This document shows positions 1 through 8,353 of a stretch of DNA of 64,000 nt, piece by piece. The notes below the pieces were generated by a model, which was given only the letters and a program-made list of their open reading frames with translations, had not been told where the DNA came from and searched no databases. This stretch comes from Planctomycetales bacterium (GTDB lineage: Bacteria; Planctomycetota; Planctomycetia; Isosphaerales; Isosphaeraceae): positions 1 to 64,000 of the forward strand of contig DAIDHB010000112.1 in assembly GCA_027452145.1 (NCBI GenBank), written 5' to 3'. The translations under genes and the position numbers were made by a program. How positions within the stretch are numbered: the first letter of the stretch is position 1; the number at the start of each line of letters is the position of its first letter.

Positions 1-181
1 ACATTCGCTCGCTCCTGGAGGTCAGTCATCGCCTGGTCGCGCGGCTCACCGGGACGTCGGCGGCGAACGCGACCAGCCCGGGTGCCGCAGGCCACAGCGC
101 CCGGTGACCGGACCGGCGCAGCGGGCTTGCGACGGCCGATCGCCAAGCGTGGCGGGAAGGACGATGAGCTTCCTCGGCCTC

Positions 182-1699
182 CTACGGATTCGCCGTCGTG
201 GTCTTTGGCCCCTTGATGTAACGGCTGGCGAACTCGAGGAACGTCGGCCAGTTCGGCCAGGTCGTGTGCCCCCCCTTGTGCTGGCGGAATGCCAGCTCGC
301 CGTCGACCAGGGCCTTTTCCAGCTCGGGGAATTCGGTGGTCCCCAGGTCCTTTTTGCCGAGCAGCCGGTACACCGGGCCCGCGGCGACCTCGGCCATGAA
401 GCTGCCCCGCTGGTCGACCCAGTTCCCCTCCGCCGGCATGCCGTAGCCGCCGGGGCCGTCGGATGCCCCGTAGCTGACGAAGACCGGACGGGGCGCGCAC
501 AGCGCGATCAGCTCGTGCGCGTCGACCGGCAGGTCGGCCCAGGTGAGCGGCCCGGCATACCTGAGGAAGTTCCCGGCCATCCAGTGATATTCGCCCGAGC
601 CCGCGACGTTCTCGACCAGCTCGCCGAAGTTCCGGCGGTGGAGCTTGGCGCCCCCCTCGCCGGACGAGCCGATGAACCCGATCGCGAACCGCGGGTCGTA
701 GGCCATGGCCACGAGCGCCGCCTTGCCGTAGCGCGAGAGCCCCTCGATCCCGACGTGCTTCGCGTCGACCGTGGGATCGGTCTCGAGGTAGTCGAGTGCC
801 CGGCTGGCGCCCCAGGCCCAGGCGCGTAGCGCGCCCCAGTCATCGGGCCTGCGCGGCTGCCCCTTGTTGCACAGCCCGATGATTCCGGAGGTCAGCCCCG
901 CGCCGTTATCGGCCTGGATGCTGTTGGGGATGATTATGGCATAGCCCCAACCCTTCGCGACGACCTGCTCCTGCCACGACGGACCGGGCGGCGGGCCGAA
1001 CCCGCCGAAGCCTCGCCGGGGCGCCGCCTTCTTCGCCGGCTCGCCCTTCGTCGCGGCGCCCTTCGTGTCCGCCCCCGGCCGAGGCGCGCCGGGCCGCGGT
1101 CCGAACATGAAGCCGAACTCCATCATCACCGGCACCGGCCCGGGGGCATCAGCCGGGGTGGCCAGCGTCATCTGGATGTCCACCGTGATCGCCGGATACG
1201 ACGAGTTGTCGACGTGCCCCACCAGCCGGCGCGCCACGACCGGGTACTTGCCGACCTTCTCGTGCTTCGTCTCGACGACCTCCCAGTTGACCTTCGGGGT
1301 CTCCTTCGGCACGCGGCCGTAGATCTCGCGGTCGAAGTCCTCGACGATCTCGGGCCGGCGGCGGTTCCACCACATCTCCGGCGTGGTGACCTTTTCGCCG
1401 TTCTTCAGCACCAGGGGATCGGGCAGGTTGGGATAGGGATTGGCCTTCGATTCATCGATGTTGGCGGCGTTGGCCGCGCGCGGGTTGCCGCTCGGCCCGG
1501 GGCGCAGCGCCTTGATCCCGAGCAGGTCCATCATCCGCCTGTGGTCCTGCTGCGCGGTCATCTTCACCGGCGGCGGCAGGCTGGAACTGGCGGCCGAGCC
1601 GGGGTCGCCCGGCTTCGCCGCGGACTCCTGGGCGCGGGCGGGAGCCGTGTGAATGAGGAAGAGCAGCGCAAGCGCGATGGCGAGACTCGGCCGACACAT
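182..1699 (-). CDS. CE15-like glucuronoyl esterase, secreted
   Basis: A 505-residue protein with an N-terminal signal peptide (about residues 1-23, ending in APARA) followed by a low-complexity linker and an alpha/beta hydrolase fold. The nucleophile motif GLSRYGK resembles the G-x-S-R-x-G-K motif of carbohydrate esterase family 15. It is followed by an acidic motif (GSSGEGGAK) and a C-terminal HKGGHTTWPNW that supplies the likely catalytic histidine, so a Ser-Glu-His triad is visible. CE15 enzymes split ester links between lignin alcohols and glucuronic acid of xylan; the exact substrate here is an inference. An Ala/Lys/Gly-rich insert lies around residues 205-230. It is monocistronic and faces away from the start of the window. 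Confidence 0.82.
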   Translation of the reverse strand: MCRPSLAIALALLFLIHTAPARAQESAAKPGDPGSAASSSLPPPVKMTAQQDHRRMMDLLGIKALRPGPSGNPRAANAANIDESKANPYPNLPDPLVLKNGEKVTTPEMWWNRRRPEIVEDFDREIYGRVPKETPKVNWEVVETKHEKVGKYPVVARRLVGHVDNSSYPAITVDIQMTLATPADAPGPVPVMMEFGFMFGPRPGAPRPGADTKGAATKGEPAKKAAPRRGFGGFGPPPGPSWQEQVVAKGWGYAIIIPNSIQADNGAGLTSGIIGLCNKGQPRRPDDWGALRAWAWGASRALDYLETDPTVDAKHVGIEGLSRYGKAALVAMAYDPRFAIGFIGSSGEGGAKLHRRNFGELVENVAGSGEYHWMAGNFLRYAGPLTWADLPVDAHELIALCAPRPVFVSYGASDGPGGYGMPAEGNWVDQRGSFMAEVAAGPVYRLLGKKDLGTTEFPELEKALVDGELAFRQHKGGHTTWPNWPTFLEFASRYIKGPKTTTANP

Positions 1700-1895
1700 G
1701 GGAGAGGTCCTCGGGGCCGTCGGGATGCGTCATCGGGAAGAGCACGGCGCGGCGCGGAATCGCCGACCCCGGGCGCAATGCCGGCGTCGTGGCCGTCGAT
1801 TCGCCGTCCAGTGTATAGGAGCGTCACCCCGAGGGAAGCCGGCCCCTGGGGCCCCCGTATCCTGTAACAACGGACCACGGACCAGGGACGTCCGA

Positions 1896-2717
1896 TCACA
1901 CCAGCCGGATCAGCACGACCTCGGGCCGGCAGAGGAACCGGACGGGCGGGCTGACGGTGCCGACGCCCCGGGTGACGAACACCCGGGCGCACGGGCCCTG
2001 GATCAGGCCATGCAGGTATTTCTGTCCAAAGGCCGACGGCACCCGCGGGGCGCCATAGCCCGGCACGACGACCTGGCCGCCGTGCGTGTGCCCGCTCACC
2101 ACCAGGCCGACCCGCGGATCCCGGATCGTCTCGACGAAATCCGGGTTGTGCGAGAGCAAGATCACGGCGTCGTCGACCGTCGCGTCCCCGAGCGCGGCAA
2201 AAAGGTCCTGGTCGTCAGTCCACAGGTCGCCCACGCCGGCGATCCGCAGCCGGGCGCCCTTGCGCTCGAGCCAGACGCCCGTGTTGTTCAGATCGGGCAG
2301 GTTGGCGTCCGCCAGCGCGGCCCGGCTGATCTCGGTGAACTCGCGGTTGTCGTGATTGCCCCGCACCGCGAACCGGCCCATCGGCGCCTCGAGCCGCCCG
2401 AGCGCGTCGATCCCGGGCTCGATGTACTCGGCCGAGCGGTGCATGTAGTCGCCGGCCAGCAGCACCAGGTCGGGTTCCATCGCGTTGGTCATCCGCACCA
2501 CGTGGCGGATGTATCCGAGCGGCACGTACGGCCCGTGGTGCACGTCGGACAGAACCGCCACGGTCATGCCGCGGAACGGAGGCGCCAGGTTCGGCAATGC
2601 GATCGTCCGCCGGACCACGCGGCACCACTTCGCCTCCAAAAACGGGTAGACTGCGCCGGCGGTCCCCGCGCCCAGGGTCGTCAAGGCCGCCCGCTTCAGG
2701 AACTTGCGTCGATCCAT
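1896..2717 (-). CDS. Tat-exported calcineurin-like metallophosphoesterase
   Basis: A 273-residue protein. I chose the start at 2717 because it is preceded by GGAGAAAGG and gives a twin-arginine signal (MDRRKFLKRAALTTLGAG). All metal-binding motifs of the metallophosphoesterase fold are present in order: LSDVHHG (D-x-H), GDYMH (GD), GNHDN (GNHD), LSHNPD, and GHTHGGQV (GHTH). The arrangement matches the YaeI/YkuE group of periplasmic phosphodiesterases, usually 270-300 residues. The natural substrate cannot be read from sequence. An in-frame upstream extension exists but has no signal peptide logic and is probably untranslated. Confidence 0.88.
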   Translation of the reverse strand: MDRRKFLKRAALTTLGAGTAGAVYPFLEAKWCRVVRRTIALPNLAPPFRGMTVAVLSDVHHGPYVPLGYIRHVVRMTNAMEPDLVLLAGDYMHRSAEYIEPGIDALGRLEAPMGRFAVRGNHDNREFTEISRAALADANLPDLNNTGVWLERKGARLRIAGVGDLWTDDQDLFAALGDATVDDAVILLSHNPDFVETIRDPRVGLVVSGHTHGGQVVVPGYGAPRVPSAFGQKYLHGLIQGPCARVFVTRGVGTVSPPVRFLCRPEVVLIRLV

Positions 2718-3138
2718 CGGACCTTTCTCCTGGGACCGGGACCGCGGGCCGGAGCCTCCTGCTCGTCCCGCGCCTCCTCGACACGACTCGACATGCCGGG
2801 ATTCATCGTAAATGCCGGTAAACCGGCGACAGATGCGCCCCGGCCGCCCATCTTGCCCGGTCCGATTCGTGACGGCGGACCATGCCCGCCGTTCATCGAC
2901 GGATTGACCGTGTTGATACTCCATTCTAGGATACGGTCGCCCTTTCGGAGAATGGAGGCGGGCCCGGCCATTTGCGGAAAGCGCAATCCAGGCGCCCGCC
3001 TGGCACGCGCCGGCCGGTTTCGAGCATATCCATCCGGGGACCGCAGGACGATGGCCGGTCCCGCCGCATCGAACACGAGTCCGATCCTGAGCCCGACCCC
3101 GTCGACGTAGACAGCGACCGCATCCGGGAGCTTCCCCG

Positions 3139-4575
3139 ATGGCCGACCGCCCGTACATCTTCTTCGAGCTGACGAACAGCCTCTGCTCGAAATGCCTGCG
3201 CAAGGTCGAGGCCAAGGTGATCATCCAGGACGGGCGGGTCTACCTGCTCAAGCATTGCCCCGAGCATCGCCACGAGAAGGTGCTGATCGCGACGGACGCC
3301 GACTATTACATGTTCTCGCGCCGGGCGCTGAAGCCGGGGACGATGCCGCGTCATTTCAACACGAGGATCGAGCGCGGCTGCCCGTATGACTGCGGCCTCT
3401 GCCCGGACCACGAGCAGCACAGTTGCCTGGTCCTGGTCGAGATCACCGACTGCTGCAACCTGACGTGTCCGGTCTGCTACGCCGAGAGCTCGCCGCGGCG
3501 GGTGTCGCATCGGTCGCTCGATCAGGTGGCGTTTTTGCTCGACCGCGTCGTCGCCAACGAGGGCCGGCCGGACGTCGTGCAGATCTCCGGCGGCGAGCCG
3601 ACGATCCACCCCGAGTTCTTCGAGGTCCTCGACCTGGCGAAGGCCCGGCCGATCAGGCACCTGATGGTCAACACCAACGGCCTGCGGATCGCCCGGGACG
3701 CCGAATTCACGCGACGGCTCGCGGGCTACATGCCGGGCTTCGAGGTGTACCTTCAGTTCGACTCGCTCGACGCCGCGCCCCAGAAGGCCCTGCGGGGCGC
3801 CGACCTCGTCGACGTGCATAAAAGGGCCCTCGATCGCCTCAACGAGCACAATGTCTCGACCACGCTAGTCGTCACGCTGCGTAAGGGGCTGAATGACGAC
3901 CAGGTCGGCGCGATCGTCGATTTCGCGCTGGGGCAGCCGTGCGTGCGCGGGGTGACATTCCAGCCGGTGCAGGCCGCGGGTCGGGTCGAGGGCTTCGACC
4001 CGGCGCGCGACCGGCTGACGCTCTCGGAGGTGCGCTCGCTGCTGCTGGAGCAATCGCCGCATTTCCGCCCCGAGGACGTCGTTCCGGTGCCGTGCCACCC
4101 GGATTGCCTGGCGATGGCGTACGCGCTCAAGCTGGGCGGCCGCGTGATCCCGCTGACGCAGTTCCTCGAGCCCTCGCGATTACTGGAGGTGCAGAGCAAC
4201 ACGATCCTCCTCGAGCAGGACCCCGAGCTGCGCCGGCTGGTCGTCGAGCTGTTCTCGACGTCGCACTCGCCCGACTCGGCGGCCGGGACATTGCGGCAGC
4301 TCCTCTGCTGCCTGCCCGAGCTGTCGGTGCCGCCGCAATTGACCTATGACAAGGTGTTCCGGGTGCTGATCGTCCAGTTTCTCGACGCGTACAACTTCGA
4401 CGTGCGCAGTGTGAAGAAGTCGTGCATCCACATCGTGCACCCGGACGGGCGGATCATCCCGTTCGATACGTATAATCTGTTCTACCGCGACACGGCGAGC
4501 GGTCGGTGGCCGCTGCCGCTGTCGGCGTCGGCCGGGCTGCCGGCGCTGCCGGTCGTGGAGGGGGCCGGCGCATGA
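3139..4575 (+). CDS. Radical SAM enzyme of the tetraether-synthase (MJ0619/COG1964) type
   Basis: A 478-residue protein. Cysteine clusters appear in order: C16-x2-C19, C40 (CPEH), C81-x3-C85-x2-C88, C96, then the radical SAM signature C106-x3-C110-x2-C113 (CNLTCPVC). The SAM-binding GGEPT motif follows near residue 155. Several auxiliary cysteine clusters ahead of the core CX3CX2C motif are typical of the MJ0619/Tes family, whose archaeal members join lipid chains tail to tail. Bacterial homologues are suspected of making membrane-spanning lipids, but the product here is an inference. Its stop codon overlaps the ATG of the next small membrane protein (ATGA), so the two are probably translationally coupled. 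Confidence 0.8.
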   Translation: MADRPYIFFELTNSLCSKCLRKVEAKVIIQDGRVYLLKHCPEHRHEKVLIATDADYYMFSRRALKPGTMPRHFNTRIERGCPYDCGLCPDHEQHSCLVLVEITDCCNLTCPVCYAESSPRRVSHRSLDQVAFLLDRVVANEGRPDVVQISGGEPTIHPEFFEVLDLAKARPIRHLMVNTNGLRIARDAEFTRRLAGYMPGFEVYLQFDSLDAAPQKALRGADLVDVHKRALDRLNEHNVSTTLVVTLRKGLNDDQVGAIVDFALGQPCVRGVTFQPVQAAGRVEGFDPARDRLTLSEVRSLLLEQSPHFRPEDVVPVPCHPDCLAMAYALKLGGRVIPLTQFLEPSRLLEVQSNTILLEQDPELRRLVVELFSTSHSPDSAAGTLRQLLCCLPELSVPPQLTYDKVFRVLIVQFLDAYNFDVRSVKKSCIHIVHPDGRIIPFDTYNLFYRDTASGRWPLPLSASAGLPALPVVEGAGA

Positions 4576-4826
4576 GTCGCCGTGGGCGTCGCCGGAAGAA
4601 GAAGCTGCGGGACCGGCCGGCGAGTGTCCAGGGCCTGCGCGGCGCTTCGCTCGATTCGGGTAACCCCGAGATCACGAGAGACGTCCTGGGTATGTTCGGC
4701 ATCATGCTCCTGTTCCTGGTCGGCGTGGTCGGCCGCTGGCTGGGGATGGCGCTCTTGCCGCTGGCCGGGCTGATTGTCGCCCTCGCGATCGCCCTGTTCA
4801 CCGTCTGCACGCTTGCCATACGCTGA
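4572..4826 (+). CDS. Small basic membrane protein coupled to the radical SAM gene
   Basis: An 84-residue protein starting at the ATG that overlaps the stop of the radical SAM gene. The N-terminus is very basic (MSRRGRRRKKKL), followed by a linker and two closely spaced hydrophobic segments (about residues 38-55 and 57-80). The positive N-terminus predicts a cytoplasmic start. No family is recognised. The 4-bp overlap suggests it acts with the radical SAM enzyme, perhaps as a membrane tether. A longer reading with an upstream GTG at 4506 would lie inside the upstream gene and is less likely. Confidence 0.6.
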   Translation: MSRRGRRRKKKLRDRPASVQGLRGASLDSGNPEITRDVLGMFGIMLLFLVGVVGRWLGMALLPLAGLIVALAIALFTVCTLAIR

Positions 4827-4900
4827 AATCGAGTCGCCCCGTTCCACCGGTGCGCGGTGGCGGTGGGAATTGATGCGGGAGTCATCGCCGAGACGGATTC

Positions 4901-5344
4901 ATGAGCCAGCCCAGGCCGGAACGCGAGATCCCCTGCCGCTATTGCCACGCGCCCAACGACCCGGGGTCGTCGGAGTGCTGGCTCTGCCAGCGCCGGGGGT
5001 GGCGGCCGGCGCCGGGGGCGGCGCCGGCGTACGAGTCGCCGATCCGGGTGGGGCCGCGCCCGACCGCGACCATCGGCGGCCTGATGATCGTGATCGCCAT
5101 GATCGCCGTGTTCCTGGCGGTGGCGGCGGTCCTGGCCCCGGCGGTCGCCATCGCCCTGCTCGTGTCCGCGGTGCCGGCCTTCATCGTGACCGAGTTCAAG
5201 GACTCCCTCCGCCGTCGCCGGGGCGAGGAGGGCTATTCCCTGGGGCAGAAGGTTGCCTGGTTCATCGGGCTCACGATCCTGATCCCCGTGACCTGCGGCG
5301 CGGTTTTGATCGGGGTCGTCGTCCTGTGCATCGCCCTGAGCTGA
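4901..5344 (+). CDS. Zinc-ribbon membrane protein, tandem paralogue 1
   Basis: A 147-residue protein. A compact zinc ribbon near the N-terminus (CRYCHAPNDPG..SECWLC) is followed by a proline-rich linker, two or three membrane segments (about 62-100 and 120-145) and a basic cytoplasmic loop (RRRRGEEG). It is a clear paralogue of the next gene: the ribbon, the SAVPAFIVTE(F/C)K motif and the GEE(G/V)YS motif are shared. Function unknown. Confidence 0.65.
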   Translation: MSQPRPEREIPCRYCHAPNDPGSSECWLCQRRGWRPAPGAAPAYESPIRVGPRPTATIGGLMIVIAMIAVFLAVAAVLAPAVAIALLVSAVPAFIVTEFKDSLRRRRGEEGYSLGQKVAWFIGLTILIPVTCGAVLIGVVVLCIALS

Positions 5345-5442
5345 TGAATCGGAACGGAGCATCAAAGGAGGGCCATCCTTGTCCTGTGCCGTCCCTCCGC
5401 GTGCGCCCGGCGGAGAAGAAAGCCGATCGACGAGAAGGATGC

Positions 5443-5844
5443 ATGAGCCAGTCCCAGCCCAGTACGGAAGGCAAGATCTGCTGCTGGTATTGCAACGCGC
5501 CCAACGACCCGGGGGCGTCGGAGTGCTGGCTGTGCCGGCGCCGGGGCTGGCGGCACCTGGCCGGCCTGTCGCCGCCCTGCGAGTCGCCGACCCGGAAGCG
5601 GGCTCGCCTGGTCAGGACCATCGCCAGGCGAATGATCGTGATCGCCGTGATCGCCGTGCTCCTGGGGCCGGCGGCCCTGGTCCCGGCGGTCTGGGTCCCG
5701 ATGGTCCTCTTCTTCCTGGTGATCTCCGCAGTGCCGGCCTGGATCGTGACCGAGTGCAAGAACTCTCGCCGCCATGAGCGGGGCGAGGAGGTGTATTCCC
5801 CCGGGCGGCAGCTTGCCGTGTTCATCGTATTCCTGTTTGTATAA
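5443..5844 (+). CDS. Zinc-ribbon membrane protein, tandem paralogue 2
   Basis: A 133-residue protein starting at the ATG at 5443 (MSQSQPSTEGK), closely parallel to the start of the upstream paralogue (MSQPRPERE). The zinc ribbon (CWYCNAPNDPG..SECWLC), the membrane segments and the SAVPAWIVTECK motif are conserved. The second copy is shorter at the C-terminus and ends in a hydrophobic tail. An AT-rich stretch of about 70 bp follows (5842-5910), unusual for this GC-rich region and a candidate terminator or promoter for lgt. Confidence 0.62.
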   Translation: MSQSQPSTEGKICCWYCNAPNDPGASECWLCRRRGWRHLAGLSPPCESPTRKRARLVRTIARRMIVIAVIAVLLGPAALVPAVWVPMVLFFLVISAVPAWIVTECKNSRRHERGEEVYSPGRQLAVFIVFLFV

Positions 5845-5932
5845 TGTATATTATATGTTAGTCTAATTATTATGACAATGATGATCGCTTTTTACTTTTA
5901 TTCGTGAGCCTGGGTGGTTCGGAAGCGGAGGC

Positions 5933-6664
5933 TTGCCCTTGCCCCTGATCGACCGAACAACCCCAACGGCCGGCCCGGCGTATGCGGCGATGATGTTGCT
6001 GGCGATCGCGACGGCGGCGATCCTCAAGCGCCGGGGCGATCGGGGCCTGCCGCTGTCGCCTTCGGAGCGCCTGGGGATCGCGCTGGGGGCGTTCTGCGGG
6101 GCGATGATCGCGGCCAAGTTGCCGTATGTGCTGCTCGACCGCGAGGGGCTCTTGAGCGGCCGTGCCTGGCTGGACAACGGCAAGACGATCCTGTTCGGCC
6201 TGGCGGGGGGCTATCTGGGCGTCGAGCTGGCCAAGGCGATTCTGGGTGTGCGGGTCAAGACGGGCGACAGCTTCGCGGTCCCGGTGGCGGCGGCGGTGGC
6301 CGTCGGCCGGCTGGCGTGCTTCGTGGGCGGGTGCTGCTACGGCAAGCCGACGGGGCTTCCCTGGGGCGTCGTCTTTCACGATGGCATCCGCCGCCATCCG
6401 ACGCAGCTCTACGAGGCGGCGTTCCACGCCTCGGCCGCGGTCTTCCTCGTCTGGTGCGAGCGCCGGGGGCTGTTCCGGCTCCAGCGGATCAAGCTTTATT
6501 TCCTGGCCTATCTGGTCTATCGGTTCTTCACCGAGTTCCTCCGCCCCGAGCCGATCGTGGCCCTCGGGCTGACGGCCTACCAGTGGGGCGCGCTCTTGCT
6601 CTTGCCCGTGTTTGCCTGGCTCTGGTACCGCGATGCCGTGGCGGAAGCGCGAGCGTCGGCCTGA
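5933..6664 (+). CDS. lgt: Prolipoprotein diacylglyceryl transferase-like protein
   Basis: A 243-residue polytopic membrane protein. The Lgt signatures are present: a GLAGGYLG segment, the core GRLACFVGGCCYGKPTGLPW and HPTQLYE, followed by a C-terminal YRFFTEFLRPEP segment. Lgt moves diacylglycerol from phosphatidylglycerol to the lipobox cysteine of prolipoproteins. The protein is shorter than the E. coli enzyme (291 aa), and a glycine occupies the place where E. coli has the essential His of its HGG loop. It is therefore a divergent or lineage-specific Lgt. Start codons are TTG at 5933 or, with better spacing from the GGAG at 5927-5930, TTG at 5939. A lipoprotein gene lies 1.1 kb downstream. 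Confidence 0.8.
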   Translation: MPLPLIDRTTPTAGPAYAAMMLLAIATAAILKRRGDRGLPLSPSERLGIALGAFCGAMIAAKLPYVLLDREGLLSGRAWLDNGKTILFGLAGGYLGVELAKAILGVRVKTGDSFAVPVAAAVAVGRLACFVGGCCYGKPTGLPWGVVFHDGIRRHPTQLYEAAFHASAAVFLVWCERRGLFRLQRIKLYFLAYLVYRFFTEFLRPEPIVALGLTAYQWGALLLLPVFAWLWYRDAVAEARASA

Positions 6665-6797
6665 TCGCGTCGCCAGCGGTTTGCGACTCCTCGCCCGAAG
6701 GCCGGATCTCGCATCCGGATCCGGACAACGGCCGGGCGCCCGGCCGGTTGACCCGTCCGGCCGGCGCCGTTACGATCGGCTGGAGGACCGGACGGCG

Positions 6798-6853
6798 GAA
6801 AGCAGAGAACAGAGAACCGAGCACGGACGACGCACAACGGACAACGGACAAAA
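6798..6853 (+). repeat. 7-bp periodic array (eight degenerate heptamers)
   Basis: Eight consecutive heptamers of the pattern GAnAACG (for example GAGAACC, GACGACG, GACAACG) end 8 bp before the surE start codon. The same periodicity occurs at 27020-27124 and, in the opposite orientation, at 40333-40367. No ribosome-binding site is visible between the array and the ATG. Confidence 0.7.
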
Positions 6854-6861
6854 AACCAACG

Positions 6862-7623
6862 ATGCAGATCCTTTTGACCAACGATGACGGCGTCTTCGCC
6901 CCCGGGCTGCGGGCCCTGCGCAAGGAGCTCTTGCGGCTGGGGGACGTGACCGTGGTGGCCCCGGCGATGGAGCAATCCGGCGTGGGGCACTCGATCACGC
7001 TGCTCGAACCCCTGGTGGTCAAGCAGGTCGAGGACGTCGACGGCACGATGCTGGGCTGGAAGGTCGAGGGGAGCCCGGCGGACAGCGTCAAGCTGGGGAT
7101 CTGCGAGCTGATGCCGCGCCCGCCGGACCTGATCGTCTCGGGGATCAACTCGGGCTCGAATGCCGGGATCAACGTGCTGTACTCGGGCACGGTCGCCGCG
7201 GCGATCGAGGGGGCGTTCTTCAAGATCACGAGTATCGCGGTGTCGCTGGAGCTCTCCGAGCACTTCGACTTTCCCCACGCGGCCCGTCATGCGGTGCGCG
7301 TCATCGAGAAGATCCTGGCCAACAAGCCGGCGAATGGGTCGCTGTTCAACGTGAACCTGCCGTCGCACTCGCGGGGCGAGCCGCGCGGGATCCGCGTGGT
7401 TCCGATGGGCCTGGGCCGCTACGGCGAGGGCTTCGAGCGCCGGCAGGACCCGCGCGGGCGGACCTATTACTGGATGACCTACAACCCGCCCTTCAACCTC
7501 GAGGGGCCCGAGACGGACGTCACCAGCCTGGGCGAGGGGTATATCACCGTCACCCCGCTGCATTTTGATTTGACTCGTTACGACATCATCCCCGAGGTCG
7601 CGAAGTGGAAGTGGGATGGTTGA
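6862..7623 (+). CDS. surE: 5'/3'-nucleotidase SurE
   Basis: A 253-residue protein matching SurE in length and motifs. The N-terminal TNDDGVFAPGL carries the two metal-binding aspartates, APAMEQSGVGHSIT the third region, and SGINSGSNAG the active-site Asn loop. SurE dephosphorylates nucleoside monophosphates and is linked to stationary-phase and stress survival. I chose the ATG at 6862, the canonical start (MQILLTNDDG). There is no Shine-Dalgarno sequence; a heptamer repeat array sits directly upstream. Confidence 0.95.
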   Translation: MQILLTNDDGVFAPGLRALRKELLRLGDVTVVAPAMEQSGVGHSITLLEPLVVKQVEDVDGTMLGWKVEGSPADSVKLGICELMPRPPDLIVSGINSGSNAGINVLYSGTVAAAIEGAFFKITSIAVSLELSEHFDFPHAARHAVRVIEKILANKPANGSLFNVNLPSHSRGEPRGIRVVPMGLGRYGEGFERRQDPRGRTYYWMTYNPPFNLEGPETDVTSLGEGYITVTPLHFDLTRYDIIPEVAKWKWDG

Positions 7624-7742
7624 AGGTGAGGTGAATCGGTGAAGGCCTCCGCGCCCGTGATTGCGATTGGACCCAAACTCACCTGACGCCAGCAACCCGG
7701 CCTGGTCTGGCGCGGCCTCATCCGACGACGGGGGACCCTCTC

Positions 7743-8309
7743 ATGAGCCGGCACGTGTCATCGTCTCGTCCGAAACCGCGGCCGGTCGTCCCGGCCCGGC
7801 CGGTCCTGGCCCTCGGCGCCGCGGCCCTGCTGGTCCTGGCCGTCGGCTGCGAGGAGGAGCGGTATCCCGGTCCCGGCCAGGCGCGTCCGAAGCAGGGCAC
7901 CGCCGCCGCCGCCGCGCCGGCCCGGCCGAAGAAGCCCACCGACTCGGGCCCGATCATCGGCCAGCGCACCAGCGACATCAAGGACGCCCAGGCCGAGCTG
8001 AAGACCGGCCAGGCCCGAGTCGTCTCGAACAAGGTCATCTCCAGGGATCCGTTCCGGGTCCCGTCGAGTGCCTATACCTCGGCCATCACCCAGCTCTCCG
8101 AGGGGCAGATCAAGCACGCCATCGACCTGTATCACGCCACCAACGACCGCTATCCCAAGGATTACGCCGAGTTCGTCAGCGAGATCCTCAAGCCCAACAA
8201 CATCGCCCTGCCGAGGCTGCCGGTCTACCAGGAATATGGCTACGATGCCGAGGAGCACAAGCTCATCATCCTGGAATACCCCGACCGCCGGAACCCGCCG
8301 CCGCAGTAG
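7743..8309 (+). CDS. Lipoprotein with pseudopilin-like C-terminal region
   Basis: A 188-residue protein. A basic N-terminus and a hydrophobic stretch lead to the lipobox LAVGC with the lipidated Cys at residue 36. A charged Lys/Pro/Ala-rich linker follows. The C-terminal 80 residues (ITQLSEGQIKHAIDLY ... RYPKDYAEF) resemble the globular part of type II pseudopilins, in which a helix precedes a YPxxxxEF motif; this is only an inference. GGGGGA upstream is the likely ribosome-binding site. Confidence 0.65.
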   Translation: MSRHVSSSRPKPRPVVPARPVLALGAAALLVLAVGCEEERYPGPGQARPKQGTAAAAAPARPKKPTDSGPIIGQRTSDIKDAQAELKTGQARVVSNKVISRDPFRVPSSAYTSAITQLSEGQIKHAIDLYHATNDRYPKDYAEFVSEILKPNNIALPRLPVYQEYGYDAEEHKLIILEYPDRRNPPPQ

Positions 8310-8353
8310 CCACCCGGCGAACCGGCGGCCGACGCCGACGGTTCTCGGACCAA

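Noticed and set aside
104-829. 241-residue open frame on the plus strand at the start of the window
   Set aside because: It overlaps the well-supported esterase gene in antisense and shows no motif.
4774-5844. One long frame spanning both zinc-ribbon genes
   Set aside because: Only its last 133 codons match the paralogue pattern; the upstream part is another frame of paralogue 1.
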